NCBI RefSeq assembly: GCF_016127015.1
Contig: NZ_CP065972.1
Location: forward strand, 806,001 to 870,000
Length of the DNA: 64,000 nt
Source of the DNA: Corynebacterium tuberculostearicum
Lineage (GTDB): Bacteria > Actinomycetota > Actinomycetes > Mycobacteriales > Mycobacteriaceae
Reading direction: 5' to 3'
Each line of letters starts with the position of its first letter. The first letter of the stretch is position 1. Below are positions 7,810-17,585 of this stretch, piece by piece. Both the position numbers and the translations under genes were made by a program. The notes beneath the pieces are model-generated. The model was not told the DNA's origin, searched no databases, and saw only the letters and a program-made list of their open reading frames with translations.

Positions 7810-8493
7810 TTAGAGGAGATTGCTCAATTCGCGTGCGGCGGAAGTGAGAATGTCGGCGTATTTCTGGGCCGGGGAAGGTTGGAAGCGCTCGACCGATCCG
7901 GAGATTGACAGTACTGCGAGGAAAGTTCCGGAACCATCGAAAACCGGCGCTGAGATGGAGGCTAAGCCGGCTTCGCGTTCCTCAATAGATTCGGAATAGC
8001 CTTGGTTTCGGGCCGCCTCAATGTCTTCTTGGGTAAACGAGGCGTCTTCGGTATTGATGTCTACATATGCGGCAATGATGCGTGCGGCAGAGCCGGAGCT
8101 AAGTGGTAGCTGGCGCCCGACTGGCACGACGTTGTGGAGGCCGGATTCCGGCTCCCTGGTGGCGATGCAGGTGCGGGTATTTCCGGTGACCTCATAGAGC
8201 TGGATGGATTCTCCGGTATGCTCGCGCAGTTTCTCCATGATTGGCCCGGCTGCCTCGAGGAGGTGATCGCGGTTGCCGGGAAGGGCTGGGCCGGCCTTCC
8301 ACTTTCCATCGGGGGTGCGAACGAGAATGCGGTGTGCTTCGAGTGCGGTGGCCAATCGGTGAGCTGTCGCCCGAGGTAGCCCCGTGGTTTCGCATAATTC
8401 ATTCAGGGTGGAGGGGTGGTTGGCGGCGGCCATCATTATGGCCATTGCTCGATCCAGCACCTTAATTCCGGAAACTGCGCTATACTCTCCCAT
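7810..8493 (-). CDS. ltbR: IclR-family regulator of leucine biosynthesis
   Basis: This 227-residue IclR-type protein has an N-terminal winged helix-turn-helix (about residues 5-60, with LNELCETTGLPRATAHRL) and a C-terminal effector domain. It is divergent from leuCD, as LtbR is in C. glutamicum, where it represses leu and trp genes. The ATG at 8493 is chosen: MGEYSAVSGIKVLDRA fits the family start, and a promoter (TTGAAA, 17 nt, TAGATT) ends exactly 7 nt upstream, giving a leaderless message. A frame 12 codons longer exists but would extend into that promoter. An 8-bp inverted repeat overlaps both promoter boxes, so autoregulation is likely. The orthologue assignment rests on context and the leuC neighbour. 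Confidence 0.88.
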   Translation of the reverse strand: MGEYSAVSGIKVLDRAMAIMMAAANHPSTLNELCETTGLPRATAHRLATALEAHRILVRTPDGKWKAGPALPGNRDHLLEAAGPIMEKLREHTGESIQLYEVTGNTRTCIATREPESGLHNVVPVGRQLPLSSGSAARIIAAYVDINTEDASFTQEDIEAARNQGYSESIEEREAGLASISAPVFDGSGTFLAVLSISGSVERFQPSPAQKYADILTSAARELSNLL

Positions 8494-8529
8494 ACAATGA
8501 AATCTACGTCCCAACTTATGAGATTTCAA
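8494..8529 (-). promoter_or_regulatory. ltbR promoter and candidate LtbR operator
   Basis: On the minus strand the -35 is TTGAAA (8524-8529) and the -10 is TAGATT (8501-8506), spaced 17 nt. Transcription would begin at or next to the ATG at 8493. Arms TGAAATCT (8498-8505) and AGATTTCA (8521-8528) form a perfect inverted repeat that coincides with both boxes. The same site lies 18-48 nt before leuC, so one bound protein could control both directions. Confidence 0.65.
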
Positions 8530-8545
8530 GTGTAGAGAGATGTTT

Positions 8546-9967
8546 ATGAACCAGAAGCTGACATTGGCAGAAAAAGTGTGGCGAGATCACGTCGTCCAAC
8601 ACGGCGACGCTGGGGCACCAGACCTCATCTTTATTGACTTTCAGCTATTACATGAAGTTACCAGTCCGCAGGCATTTGATGGCTTGCGGCTGGCCGGCCG
8701 CACGTTGCGTCACCCTGAGCTGCACTTGGCCACCGAGGACCATAACGTTCCCACGCAAGGCATCAAGTCCGGCAACCTCTTGGAAATCAAGGATGAGGTT
8801 TCACGCACCCAGGTATCGACCCTGCGCAAGAATTGCGAGGAATTTGGAGTGCGCTTGCACTCTATGGGTGATGCCCAGCAGGGCATTGTGCACACAGTTG
8901 GCCCGCAGCTGGGGATCACCCAGCCGGGTATGACAATCGTGTGTGGCGACTCGCATACCTCCACGCATGGCGCCTTTGGTTCTATCGCCATGGGTATTGG
9001 CACCTCTGAGGTAGAACACGTCATGGCTACGCAGACGCTTTCTTTAAAGCCATTCAAAACCATGGCTATTGAGGTGACTGGCGAGCTGCAAGAGGGGGTA
9101 TCTGCCAAGGACCTCATCTTGGCCATTATCGCGAAAATCGGTACCGGTGGCGGGCAGGGCCACATCATTGAATATCGCGGTGAGGCCATCCGCAAGATGT
9201 CCATGGAAGCGCGCATGACCATCTGCAATATGTCTATTGAGGCAGGAGCCCGCGCTGGCATGGTCGCTCCCGATGAGACGACCTTCGAGTATGTCAAGGG
9301 CCGCGAGTTTGCTCCCACAGGAGCAGACTGGGATGCCGCGGTTGAGTATTGGAGGACGCTTCCCACGGACGAAGGCGCAGAATTCGATACCGTCGTAGAA
9401 ATTGATGGCTCCTCGCTGACCCCATTTGTTACGTGGGGAACTAATCCTGGACAGGGCCTTCCGTTAGGGGAGAAGGTCCCAGATCCGGAAGATTGTGGTG
9501 GCGATAATGAAAAGGCCACTGTGGAAAAGGCTTTGCAGTATATGGACCTGCAGCCAGGTACTCCGCTGCGCGATATCAAGATCGACACCGTCTTCGTCGG
9601 TTCCTGTACCAATGCCCGCATCGAAGACCTGCGCGCTGCGGCTGACGTGGTCAAGGGGCGCACCATCGCTGCCAATACGCGGATGATGGTCGTGCCGTCC
9701 TCCGCCGTGGTCAAGGCCCAAGCGGAGGAGGAGGGCCTCGACGAAGTCTTCCGACAGTTCGGCGCGGAGTGGCGTACCGCCGGCTGCTCGATGTGCTTGG
9801 GTATGAACCCGGATCAATTGGCTCCGGGCGAGCGATCCGCCTCCACTTCCAACCGCAACTTCGAGGGGCGACAAGGCCCTGGTGGGCGCACGCACCTTGT
9901 CTCCCCGCAGGTGGCTGCCGCGACTGCCGTAACCGGTTACCTGTCTAGCCCTGCAGATCTGGATTAA
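8546..9967 (+). CDS. leuC: 3-isopropylmalate dehydratase large subunit
   Basis: This 473-residue subunit of isopropylmalate isomerase converts 2- to 3-isopropylmalate in leucine synthesis, as a heterodimer with LeuD and a [4Fe-4S] cluster. Visible features are TEDHNVP near the N-terminus, [13 protein letters not shown] and the three cluster cysteines in [11 protein letters not shown] and [10 protein letters not shown]. The conserved end [18 protein letters not shown] is intact. The ATG at 8546 has GAGAG 6 nt upstream; an in-frame ATG at 8540 is possible. LeuD follows after 21 nt. The divergent regulator gene and shared operator suggest leucine-dependent control. Confidence 0.97.
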   Translation: MNQKLTLAEKVWRDHVVQHGDAGAPDLIFIDFQLLHEVTSPQAFDGLRLAGRTLRHPELHLATEDHNVPTQGIKSGNLLEIKDEVSRTQVSTLRKNCEEFGVRLHSMGDAQQGIVHTVGPQLGITQPGMTIVCGDSHTSTHGAFGSIAMGIGTSEVEHVMATQTLSLKPFKTMAIEVTGELQEGVSAKDLILAIIAKIGTGGGQGHIIEYRGEAIRKMSMEARMTICNMSIEAGARAGMVAPDETTFEYVKGREFAPTGADWDAAVEYWRTLPTDEGAEFDTVVEIDGSSLTPFVTWGTNPGQGLPLGEKVPDPEDCGGDNEKATVEKALQYMDLQPGTPLRDIKIDTVFVGSCTNARIEDLRAAADVVKGRTIAANTRMMVVPSSAVVKAQAEEEGLDEVFRQFGAEWRTAGCSMCLGMNPDQLAPGERSASTSNRNFEGRQGPGGRTHLVSPQVAAATAVTGYLSSPADLD

Positions 9968-9988
9968 GCGCTTAGAAAGGCATTGACG

Positions 9989-10579
9989 ATGGAGAAATTT
10001 ATTACGCATACGGGAACGGGCGTGCCCCTGCGCGCTTCCAACGTGGATACTGACCAGATCATCCCCGCGCGCTACTTGAAGTCTGTCAAGCGTACCGGCT
10101 TTTCAGATGGCCTATTTTCAAATTGGCGCTCTGATGACAACTTTGTACTCAACCAGGCGCAATTCAAGGATGGCTCGGTGCTTTTCGCGGGCAGTGATTT
10201 TGGCACCGGCTCCTCCCGTGAGCACGCAGTGTGGGCGTTGAGCGAATACGGCTTCCGCGCGGTGTTTTCTTCCCGCTTTGCTGATATTTTCCGCGGCAAC
10301 GCTGGAAAGTCCGGACTGCTTACTGGATTGATGGAGCAAGAAGATATTGAGCTCATCTGGAAACAGCTGGAAGCAGGAGAAACCCAGGTCACCGTGGATC
10401 TGGAGGCTCGAACAGTCACAGTGGGTGAAAATACCTACCGCTTCGATATTGATGACTACACCCGTTGGCGGTTGATGGAAGGGCTGGATGATATCGGCAT
10501 TACGCTCCGCAACGAGGATGCAATCGCTACGTACGAATCGCGTCGCCTCAGCTTCAAGCCTGCTGTTCACGCCCAATAG
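9989..10579 (+). CDS. leuD: 3-isopropylmalate dehydratase small subunit
   Basis: This 196-residue swivel-domain subunit completes the isopropylmalate isomerase with LeuC. Motifs include [14 protein letters not shown] and [17 protein letters not shown], which bind substrate. The start ATG at 9989 follows AGAAAGG with 8 nt spacing; a TTG two codons earlier is less likely. It lies 21 nt after leuC in the same operon. A GC-rich hairpin (about 10609-10657) follows but has no T run, so termination there is uncertain. Confidence 0.96.
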   Translation: MEKFITHTGTGVPLRASNVDTDQIIPARYLKSVKRTGFSDGLFSNWRSDDNFVLNQAQFKDGSVLFAGSDFGTGSSREHAVWALSEYGFRAVFSSRFADIFRGNAGKSGLLTGLMEQEDIELIWKQLEAGETQVTVDLEARTVTVGENTYRFDIDDYTRWRLMEGLDDIGITLRNEDAIATYESRRLSFKPAVHAQ

Positions 10580-10779
10580 TAGAAGAATCGATGGCGATCG
10601 GCGGGCCAGCAGTGCCCCTACAGTCCTGCTACGCGAAGAGGCCGTAGGGGGCGCTGTGCGCTCACACGTGAACTTCAAACTTCTGCCTTGGGGTAAAAGG
10701 GGGTACAACTCGGTAACGTATAGGTAACAATTGCTTGCTCGAGTTTTCCGCACCAATGTATGCCCCTAGCTTTAGATTT

Positions 10780-11691
10780 ATGAGCAATCCCTATTCGAAT
10801 AATGATTCCTTTAATTCAGGAAACAACGGTGCAGAGTATCCCGGAGCTGGCAATGAGTCTGCATCTCGTGGGCACGACGCGAATGGCCAGTCTGGCTACG
10901 GACAACAGCACTTTGGTCAACAGCAGTTCGGCCAGGAACAATATGGACAGCAGCAATACGGCCAGCCTGGATACGCCGGAAGCCCGTATCCGGGAGACGA
11001 TTCCCTGTTTGGCCGGGATGTAGATGCCATTCAGGTAATCGGCGATAGCTTCCGCTATTTCGGCCGCAATTGGGCGCAGTGGATTTTCGGTCCGCTGGTG
11101 CAGATGGTAGTTGTCTTCATCCTCTATTTGCTAATGTTCGCCGTCCTAGCAGGCAGCGGTGCATCCATTGATGCTCTAGCTAATAGTGGCTCGGGTTCCG
11201 ATGCCGCGCTTACCGGTGGGCTCATTGCGGTAATGGTCCTAGCGTTTATCGCTATGTTCCTCGTGCTTATTTGGGCAGTTAGCACCTGGTACAAGGCTGC
11301 TAATAAACAGGTTGATACTGGGACGCTGGAGATAATGGACTTTTTGAGCTTTAAAAATGTCGCCGGTCTCATGGCGGTGTATGTGCTTTCGACCCTGGTT
11401 ATTACCCTGGGCTTCATTCTCCTGGTTATTCCGGGACTCTTCGCCGCTTTCTTCTTTACCTGGATGCCGGCTGTTAAGGCCGTACGCCCTGAGCTATCCG
11501 TTGGCGAGACCTTCGGGGCTTCCATCGAGGTCGCGAAGAAGAATGTCGGAGTGACCATTTTGGTAGCCGTCCTGATTGCCGTCCTGTACGCAGTGTTGAG
11601 CTTTACCCTAGTCGGCATGCTTGTGTTCCCAGCACTGAACACCCTCATTTTGGTCCTCTTCGTCCGTCGCACGCTCGGCTTGCGCGGTTAG
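10780..11691 (+). CDS. Membrane protein with Q/Y/G-rich N-terminus
   Basis: This protein of about 303 residues has a disordered N-terminal segment of about 70 residues, with tandem QQxFGQ/QQYGQ units (QQHFGQQQFGQEQYGQQQYG). A membrane domain of about five helices follows (starting near VIGDSFRYFGRNWAQWIF), with a glycerol-phosphodiesterase-membrane-domain or DUF975-like look. I do not recognise a specific function. The start is uncertain: ATG 10780 (MSNPYSNN) is preferred for its polar start, ATG 10756 is in frame, and neither has a clear ribosome-binding site. The gene ends at a strong bidirectional terminator shared with mutT1. The low-complexity head resembles that of the TM2 protein at 53726. 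Confidence 0.75.
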   Translation: MSNPYSNNDSFNSGNNGAEYPGAGNESASRGHDANGQSGYGQQHFGQQQFGQEQYGQQQYGQPGYAGSPYPGDDSLFGRDVDAIQVIGDSFRYFGRNWAQWIFGPLVQMVVVFILYLLMFAVLAGSGASIDALANSGSGSDAALTGGLIAVMVLAFIAMFLVLIWAVSTWYKAANKQVDTGTLEIMDFLSFKNVAGLMAVYVLSTLVITLGFILLVIPGLFAAFFFTWMPAVKAVRPELSVGETFGASIEVAKKNVGVTILVAVLIAVLYAVLSFTLVGMLVFPALNTLILVLFVRRTLGLRG

Positions 11692-11720
11692 AAACCCGCA
11701 GCCGCACGATAGTTGCGCAA

Positions 11721-11768
11721 ATAAGGCCCTGCTCGTCCACCGCATGAGATGGAAGGCAGGGCCTTAAT
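11721..11768. terminator. Bidirectional terminator between convergent genes
   Basis: Perfect 10-bp arms AAGGCCCTGC (11723-11732) and GCAGGGCCTT (11756-11765) are flanked by T-rich bases on the right and A-rich bases on the left. They serve the rightward membrane gene and the leftward mutT1. Confidence 0.85.
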
Positions 11769-11793
11769 TGTTGGTCGGGGAGAAGCCAGGAAA

Positions 11794-12792
11794 CTAGCGC
11801 ACCGGCAGCGGGCTAGCCAGGTAATCGGCACCGGTCAGCTCGCCGTTGTTAAAGGAAAGGACCCATACAGAAGCCTTCTTAAACTTCAGCTTGTCTACCG
11901 GCTTTTTAAGGAACTTTGGGGCGAGGTCTTCAATGATCCCAGGAATAGTGGCGCCCTGGCTTACGATGACGGGGACGCCGCCGTCGTTGACCACGCGGCG
12001 GAAAGCTTTCTTGGCTGCTTCTGGGTCGTTCTCCCAGGCCTCGTCGCCAAAGTTTTTGTTGATGGAGATGTCCTTGCCCAGTTCGTCGGCAAGCGGGGCA
12101 GCTGTCTGCTGGCAGCGCTGGGGCAAGGCCGAGTAAATCGCGGTGGGCTGGAAGGCGCTCAGCATCGGCACCAGCATCTCTGCTTGGCGGCGGCCCTTTT
12201 TATCCAGTGGCCGCAGGTTGTCATCGCCTTGCCAGCTGCCGCTTTCATGCGCGCGTGCGTGGCGCACATAAAGCACGCGGGTAGCGGGTGCGATGCGTAG
12301 GCGCTTAGCCGCCTTGGCCACTACCGCGGTATCAACGTCGTAGGACAGGAGGTCTTGCGCCTCGTCGATGGGCAGCCACCTTAGCTCATCGGTTTCACTA
12401 TTGGCGGAATAGGTTCCGCCTAGGTACTTGGCCACCCAGTAGTAGACCACCTTAGTGCGGCCCTGGACTGGGTACGTTACCTTGCCGATGAGCTTGCCCA
12501 GACGCACGCTAAAGCCGGTTTCTTCCAGGATTTCCCGGGCCGCGGTAGTGGGCAGGGATTCGCCGGGATCGACCTTGCCCTTGGGCAGGGACCAATCATC
12601 GTAATGGGGGCGGTGGATGAGCGCGATTTCTGGGTCCTGCGGGGACCCGCGCCAGATTACGGCGCCGGCCGCAAGCGTAGTGCGGTGGAATTCCTTGGCG
12701 GGGTCCACCGGGATTTCCTGGTGGCGGCCGGAAATAAACTCCTCGTGCTGCTGATCCTTGTCGGTTTCGTGCATCTTTTTAATATTGGGCAT
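11794..12792 (-). CDS. mutT1: MutT1-type Nudix hydrolase fused to histidine phosphatase
   Basis: This 332-residue protein has two domains. The N-terminal Nudix domain has an intact box (GKVDPGE, then REILEETGF). The C-terminal histidine-phosphatase domain starts at LYVRHARAHE. Mycobacterial MutT1 has the same fusion and degrades 8-oxo-dGTP, 8-oxo-GTP and dinucleoside polyphosphates, cleansing the nucleotide pool. The ATG at 12792 (MPNIKKMHETD) has GGAGG 7 nt upstream; the frame is open 24 codons further but without a better start. The gene is divergent from gpsA and convergent with the preceding membrane protein gene. Confidence 0.93.
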   Translation of the reverse strand: MPNIKKMHETDKDQQHEEFISGRHQEIPVDPAKEFHRTTLAAGAVIWRGSPQDPEIALIHRPHYDDWSLPKGKVDPGESLPTTAAREILEETGFSVRLGKLIGKVTYPVQGRTKVVYYWVAKYLGGTYSANSETDELRWLPIDEAQDLLSYDVDTAVVAKAAKRLRIAPATRVLYVRHARAHESGSWQGDDNLRPLDKKGRRQAEMLVPMLSAFQPTAIYSALPQRCQQTAAPLADELGKDISINKNFGDEAWENDPEAAKKAFRRVVNDGGVPVIVSQGATIPGIIEDLAPKFLKKPVDKLKFKKASVWVLSFNNGELTGADYLASPLPVR

Positions 12793-12953
12793 CGTCTGCC
12801 TCCACGGGGCCTTTCCACAGAAATTGGGTGTTTGAAAACAACGTCTAAGCGCCCATTGTCCCACGGGTAAGGCGCGTTGTGCATCCTCGCCCCACGGGGG
12901 ACGGGCATGCTTTAAGGTTGGGGTTATAGAGTTGCACGTTTGGAGGAGACACC

Positions 12954-13952
12954 ATGGTTAATGTTGCCGTGATGGGTGCTGGTTCTTGGGGCACTACCTT
13001 GGCCAAGGTCTTTGCGGACGCCGGAAATGACGTTCGCCTGTGGGCGCGCCGCGCGGAATTGGCGCAGGCCATCAACGAGACCCACACCAATCCGGACTAT
13101 TTGCCGGATACCCGGCTGCCGGCCGCAGTGAGGGCCACCCACAATGATGTGGAAGCGCTGGCGCTTGCCGACGTCGTCGTGTTCGGCGTTCCCTCCCAAA
13201 CCTTGCGCGCCAACGTGGAAAAGTGGGCGCCGCACTTGCCGGAAGACGCCACCTTGGTCTCCATTTCTAAGGGTGTAGAGACCGCCACGCTCAAGCGCAT
13301 GAGCGAGGTCATTATGGATGCGGCCGGCGTGCCAGCAGACCGCGTGGCGGTACTGTCTGGCCCGAACTTGGCCAAGGAGATTGCTGCCGGCCAAGTGGCC
13401 GCCACGGTGATTGCCTGCTCCGATGAAGGCCGCGCTCAGCGCGTGCAAGCAGCGGTCGCCGCGCCGTACCTGCGGCCCTACACCAATACCGATGTTATAG
13501 GCGCGGAAATCGGCGGTGCCTGCAAAAACGTCATCGCCTTGGCCTGTGGTATCGCCTCCGGCAAGGGGCTGGGCAATAACACCATGGCCACCATCATCAC
13601 CCGCGGTCTGGCGGAGATTACTCGCCTGGGAGTGGAGCTGGGGGCGGATCCATTTACTTTCTCCGGCCTCGCAGGCATGGGCGACTTGGTGGCAACGTGC
13701 ACGTCGACATTGTCGCGCAACCGCACCTTTGGCTATCGCCTGGGCCAAGGCGGCACGATTGAAGAGGCCAAGGCCGCGACCAATGGCCAGGTCGCGGAGG
13801 GCGTCTACTCCTGTGACTCCATCTATCGCCTCGCCCAGCAGGCCGGGGTAGAGATGCCTATCACTCATGCGGTTTATGGCGTGTGCTACGAGGGCATGGC
13901 GGTGGAAGATATGATCATCGCTTTGATGGGTCGGTCCAAGAAGTCGGAGTAG
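12954..13952 (+). CDS. gpsA: Glycerol-3-phosphate dehydrogenase [NAD(P)+]
   Basis: This 332-residue cytosolic enzyme reduces dihydroxyacetone phosphate to sn-glycerol 3-phosphate for phospholipid synthesis. The N-terminal nucleotide-binding motif is [10 protein letters not shown]. The catalytic-domain motif [16 protein letters not shown] is present, with [13 protein letters not shown] downstream. A strong GGAGGAGA precedes the ATG with 4 nt spacing. A -10-like TATAGA lies at 12925. The ddl gene follows after 22 nt, so the two are likely co-transcribed. Confidence 0.97.
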   Translation: MVNVAVMGAGSWGTTLAKVFADAGNDVRLWARRAELAQAINETHTNPDYLPDTRLPAAVRATHNDVEALALADVVVFGVPSQTLRANVEKWAPHLPEDATLVSISKGVETATLKRMSEVIMDAAGVPADRVAVLSGPNLAKEIAAGQVAATVIACSDEGRAQRVQAAVAAPYLRPYTNTDVIGAEIGGACKNVIALACGIASGKGLGNNTMATIITRGLAEITRLGVELGADPFTFSGLAGMGDLVATCTSTLSRNRTFGYRLGQGGTIEEAKAATNGQVAEGVYSCDSIYRLAQQAGVEMPITHAVYGVCYEGMAVEDMIIALMGRSKKSE

Positions 13953-13974
13953 GTCGAGGGTAAAATCTGCGGGC

Positions 13975-15036
13975 ATGACTGAAAAGACCCGCGTGGCCGT
14001 TATCTATGGCGGCCGTAGCACCGAGCACTCCGTATCCTGCGTATCCGCAGGCGCGATCATGAACCACCTCGACCCAGAGAAATTCGAGGTCGTGCCAATC
14101 GGCATTACCCGTGAGGGCACGTGGACGCCCGGCACCACGGAGGGCTTAGAAATTGTCGATGGCGTTATGCCGGAGGTCAGCCCAGGTGTGGAGCTGACCC
14201 TTTCTCTTGATCCCAATGCCAGGGGACAATTCCACAACGTCACCGACGGCACGCTCTTCGCAGAGGTCGACGTGGTATTTCCCATTCTGCACGGCCCCTT
14301 TGGCGAGGACGGCACTGTCCAAGGCCTCTTTGAGCTTTCCGGCTTGCCCTATGTAGGCCCAGGGGTATTGGCTTCCTCGGTGGGAATGGATAAGGAATTT
14401 ACCAAGAAGGTGCTGGCGGCCGCAGACCTACCAGTAGCGCCCGAGGTCATCCTCAAAGGCCGCACCGAGCTAAGCGAGGACGAAAAGCAACGATTAGGCC
14501 TGCCCGTCTTTGTAAAACCCGCACGCGGTGGATCCTCCATTGGCGTTTCCAAGGTCTCTACTTGGGAGGAGTTCCCCGCAGCCGTCGACCTGGCGTTAGA
14601 AGATGACGAAAAGATTCTGGTAGAGCCTGAAATCGTTGGCCAAGAGGTAGAAATCGGTGTACTCCACTATGCCGATGGCACCTTGCTGGCCTCCGTCCCA
14701 GCGCTGCTCGCCGGTATCGATGATTCCGACGAGGGCTTTTATGGCTTCGACACCAAGTACCTCGACAATGTGGTCACCGCCGAAATCCCTGCGCCTTTCG
14801 CACCTGAGCTGACTGAGAAACTACGAGGCATGGCAATCCGCGCCTTCGAGGCCCTCAACTGTGAGGGCCTGTCCCGAGTCGACTTCTTCGTCACCGAAGA
14901 CTCCGTGTATATCAACGAAATCAATACCCTGCCGGGCTTTACCCCGATCTCCATGTACCCGCAGGTGCTCGCGGCTTCCGGGGTGGAATACCCGGCGCTA
15001 CTTGAGGCGCTTATCGAGCAGGCCCTAGCCAAGTAG
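13975..15036 (+). CDS. ddl: D-alanine--D-alanine ligase
   Basis: This 353-residue ATP-grasp enzyme joins two D-Ala for peptidoglycan precursors. It shows the N-terminal YGGRSTEHSVSCVSA, the HGPFGEDGTVQG loop, KPARGGSSIGVSKV for ATP binding and the metal-binding end RVDFFV...EINTLPGFTPISMYP. The gene follows gpsA closely. It converges on the DUF3515 gene with only 13 nt between the stops and no clear terminator. Confidence 0.97.
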   Translation: MTEKTRVAVIYGGRSTEHSVSCVSAGAIMNHLDPEKFEVVPIGITREGTWTPGTTEGLEIVDGVMPEVSPGVELTLSLDPNARGQFHNVTDGTLFAEVDVVFPILHGPFGEDGTVQGLFELSGLPYVGPGVLASSVGMDKEFTKKVLAAADLPVAPEVILKGRTELSEDEKQRLGLPVFVKPARGGSSIGVSKVSTWEEFPAAVDLALEDDEKILVEPEIVGQEVEIGVLHYADGTLLASVPALLAGIDDSDEGFYGFDTKYLDNVVTAEIPAPFAPELTEKLRGMAIRAFEALNCEGLSRVDFFVTEDSVYINEINTLPGFTPISMYPQVLAASGVEYPALLEALIEQALAK

Positions 15037-15049
15037 GCCTAAGCGCTGC

Positions 15050-15949
15050 CTACTTTTCGGTCGTGTGCTCTGCGAGCACGTCGCCGATTTCCACCAGTGC
15101 CGCCTGCGCGGCATCTTGTGGGGCGTGTAGCGCAAGGTAGTCCTCGCGGCCGAGGGCAAACCACGTGCCTGCGGTCGTGCCATGAGCCAAGGTAGTGTCT
15201 TCGAACCACGGAATATCGTTAACCTGCTGGAGCTTAACTCCGGCGCGATAGTTCTCCGGCTTGGCTACGCCGCATCGCGCAACGATGTCTTCGCGGCCAT
15301 CGGCGCTCCACACATAGGTATTCTTTTCCTCTACCTTGCGGCGGTTGTATCCCTCAGCCACCGAATCGGGCAAGGCCTTGTCCACCTCGGCGCACATCTG
15401 GTCATTGCCCGCCTTGAGCGTCTTGAGTGGCGCGTCGTGCGCGGTGGCTGGCTTTTCTTCGAGGGAAGAGAGGGCGTCGTTAAGCTCGCCCGGCTCTGCA
15501 TCAGTGGAGGCAGTGACCGCGACAATGGGGAAGCGTTGTGCCGCATACCAGGTGGTGAGGTTGGAGCCAGGGGTGGCATCACGCACCTGGAACCACTGTT
15601 CGCCCTCTACGTCCTGGGTCTGGGAGTACTCGGTGTACTGGAAAGGCATATCCACGCCACAGCGCACGGTGACCTTATCGTCCGAGGTAGCGGCCCAAGC
15701 CGCGACACCAGAAGGCACGGGATCGGCAATGTCTGCCCGCGGTTTATCCATCACCTTGTCCGGCAGGGCATCGATAAAGCTGCGGCAGGCTTGCGAGTCT
15801 GCCTCCTTAGACTCCACGGGGGAGACCGCCACGGGTGCTTTGGCGACATTATTGAATACGTATTTTGCGCCGAAAAGGACCGCCAGAACCATCACTATGG
15901 ACAACCCAAGTGAAATGAAGATCGCGGTGCGGTTAAATTGGGATGTCAT
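15050..15949 (-). CDS. DUF3515-family membrane-anchored protein
   Basis: This 299-residue protein has one N-terminal helix (about residues 10-32) and an extracytoplasmic domain that appears twice. Halves with a conserved Cys and CGV sequences (ACRSFIDALP...RCGVDMPFQYTEY and MCAEVDKALP...RCGVAKPENY) suggest an internal duplication. DUF3515 proteins are actinobacterial envelope proteins of unknown function, typically encoded between ddl and thiL as here. It is divergent from thiL with 28 nt between the starts, so their promoters overlap. Confidence 0.88.
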   Translation of the reverse strand: MTSQFNRTAIFISLGLSIVMVLAVLFGAKYVFNNVAKAPVAVSPVESKEADSQACRSFIDALPDKVMDKPRADIADPVPSGVAAWAATSDDKVTVRCGVDMPFQYTEYSQTQDVEGEQWFQVRDATPGSNLTTWYAAQRFPIVAVTASTDAEPGELNDALSSLEEKPATAHDAPLKTLKAGNDQMCAEVDKALPDSVAEGYNRRKVEEKNTYVWSADGREDIVARCGVAKPENYRAGVKLQQVNDIPWFEDTTLAHGTTAGTWFALGREDYLALHAPQDAAQAALVEIGDVLAEHTTEK

Positions 15950-15977
15950 AAGGGCTCATAGTATCGAAAGGAAGCTG

Positions 15978-16934
15978 GTGAACTTAACTCAGACTCTCGC
16001 AGATGTGGGAGAACGCGCCGCCATCCGGGAAATTACCTCCGTGGCCTCCAGTGGGCTCAATGGAGACGATGCCGCGGTTCTGCCCAGTGCGCCGCCGAAT
16101 TCCCGCACCGTGACGGCCACCGATTTGATGGTGGAGGGACGTCATTTCCTGCGCGAGTGGTCTACCCCGCGCGAGATTGGCAAGAAGGCCATCTTGCGCA
16201 ATTTTGCCGATGTGGAAGCTATGGGTGCCCGCCCGGTGGCCGCCCTCCTTGCAATCGCCGCGCCAGGTGATACCCCGGTGCCCTTCGTGCGCGGCATTGC
16301 CGAGGGAATTGCGGAGCATAGCTCTTTCTATAACGCCGAGTTGGTAGGCGGTGACCTTACGAAGTCCGATCTTTTGGTCATTAATATCACGGCCGTAGGC
16401 TTCCTGGGCGGCAGCCTTCCCGCCTTGACTTTGGACGGGGCGCGGGCAGGTCAGCAGGTGGTAGCGCACGGCAAGATCGGCCACTCGGCCGCCGGCTTGG
16501 CCTTGTTGGAGCGCTTCGGCCGGAACCTGCCTGCAGGGCATGAGCACCTGCAGCCGCTTATCGACGCCCACTGTGCCCCCTGGCTCAACCCCGGCCGCGG
16601 CGTCATTGCCCGTGCCGCGGGGGTCACCGCGATGACCGATAACTCAGACGGGCTGATTCAAGACTGCACTACGATGGCCGAGCACTCCTGTGTGCACATG
16701 GACTTGGATCCGCAGGCCTTGCAACCGGAAGAATTGCTGTGCCAAGCCGCGGATTTACTCGACTGCGATCCGTGGGAATGGGTCCTCAGCGGCGGCGAAG
16801 ACCACACCCTCATCGGCACAACCGCAAAGGAAGCACCCTCGGGATTCCGAAAGATTGGAACCGTAACCCGCGGCTGCGGGGTTACGCTGGGAGGCACCAC
16901 ACCGAGCTATCAGAAAGGCTGGCTGAGCTTTTAA
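15978..16934 (+). CDS. thiL: Thiamine-monophosphate kinase
   Basis: This 318-residue enzyme phosphorylates thiamine monophosphate to thiamine diphosphate with ATP. It belongs to the PurM/SelD fold. Motifs seen are [36 protein letters not shown] and LSGGEDH. The GTG at 15978 is chosen because AAAGGA lies 5 nt upstream and the family start ([10 protein letters not shown]) follows. The frame is open for 214 codons upstream, but that part only mirrors the DUF3515 gene. It starts the run thiL-ung-DAK-recG. Confidence 0.94.
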   Translation: MNLTQTLADVGERAAIREITSVASSGLNGDDAAVLPSAPPNSRTVTATDLMVEGRHFLREWSTPREIGKKAILRNFADVEAMGARPVAALLAIAAPGDTPVPFVRGIAEGIAEHSSFYNAELVGGDLTKSDLLVINITAVGFLGGSLPALTLDGARAGQQVVAHGKIGHSAAGLALLERFGRNLPAGHEHLQPLIDAHCAPWLNPGRGVIARAAGVTAMTDNSDGLIQDCTTMAEHSCVHMDLDPQALQPEELLCQAADLLDCDPWEWVLSGGEDHTLIGTTAKEAPSGFRKIGTVTRGCGVTLGGTTPSYQKGWLSF

Positions 16935-16936
16935 CC

Positions 16937-17575
16937 ATGCACCCCACCTACCACCCTTCCTGGGAACCGGTGCTGGCGCCGGTAGTAGAAGAGCAATGGC
17001 CACAGATCTCTCACGCTCTTGAGGGCCAAGACTATCTGCCCCCGGCCGAGGACGTCTGCCGCGCGTTGCGCATGCCGCTGGATAAGGTCCGCGTGCTCAT
17101 CGTGGGCCAAGACCCTTATCCCACCCCAGGACACGCCATGGGTATGGCCTTTTCCACCCGCCCAGGTGTGAAACCGCCGCGTTCCTTGGTTAATATTTAC
17201 CGCGAGCTGCACGATGATCTGGGCATCAACGGCCGAGCGGACGGCGACCTGAGCGCCTGGGCGGATCAGGGAGTGTTGTTGCTCAACAGAGTGCTTACGG
17301 TAGCGCCAGGCCAGGCTGGATCGCACCGCCGCATCGGCTGGGAAGAGATTACCGAGGCTGCCATTCGCGCGCTCAACCGCAGCCCCATGGTCGCGATCCT
17401 CTGGGGCCGGGATGCGCAAGCGTGTGAGCGCTTTCTTCCAGACGTCCCTTGTATCAAGTCCCCACATCCCTCGCCGCTATCTGCCAGCCGCGGTTTCTTT
17501 GGTTCTCAGCCCTTTTCCCGGGCAAACGCCCTTTTGCGGGACCAAGGCGCACAGGAAATAGACTGGCGCTTGTAA
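16937..17575 (+). CDS. ung: Uracil-DNA glycosylase (family 1)
   Basis: This 212-residue enzyme removes uracil from DNA at the start of base-excision repair. The catalytic motif [13 protein letters not shown] (water-activating Asp), LLLNRVLTV and the leucine-loop motif [13 protein letters not shown] are present. The ATG at 16937 lies 2 nt after the thiL stop, implying translational coupling. It is slightly shorter than the E. coli enzyme but complete. Confidence 0.97.
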   Translation: MHPTYHPSWEPVLAPVVEEQWPQISHALEGQDYLPPAEDVCRALRMPLDKVRVLIVGQDPYPTPGHAMGMAFSTRPGVKPPRSLVNIYRELHDDLGINGRADGDLSAWADQGVLLLNRVLTVAPGQAGSHRRIGWEEITEAAIRALNRSPMVAILWGRDAQACERFLPDVPCIKSPHPSPLSASRGFFGSQPFSRANALLRDQGAQEIDWRL

Positions 17576-17585
17576 ACTATTGCGC

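Noticed and set aside
15336..15977. Long N-terminal extension of the thiL frame
   Set aside because: This part is antisense to the DUF3515 gene, and a GTG with a ribosome-binding site at 15978 fits the ThiL N-terminus.
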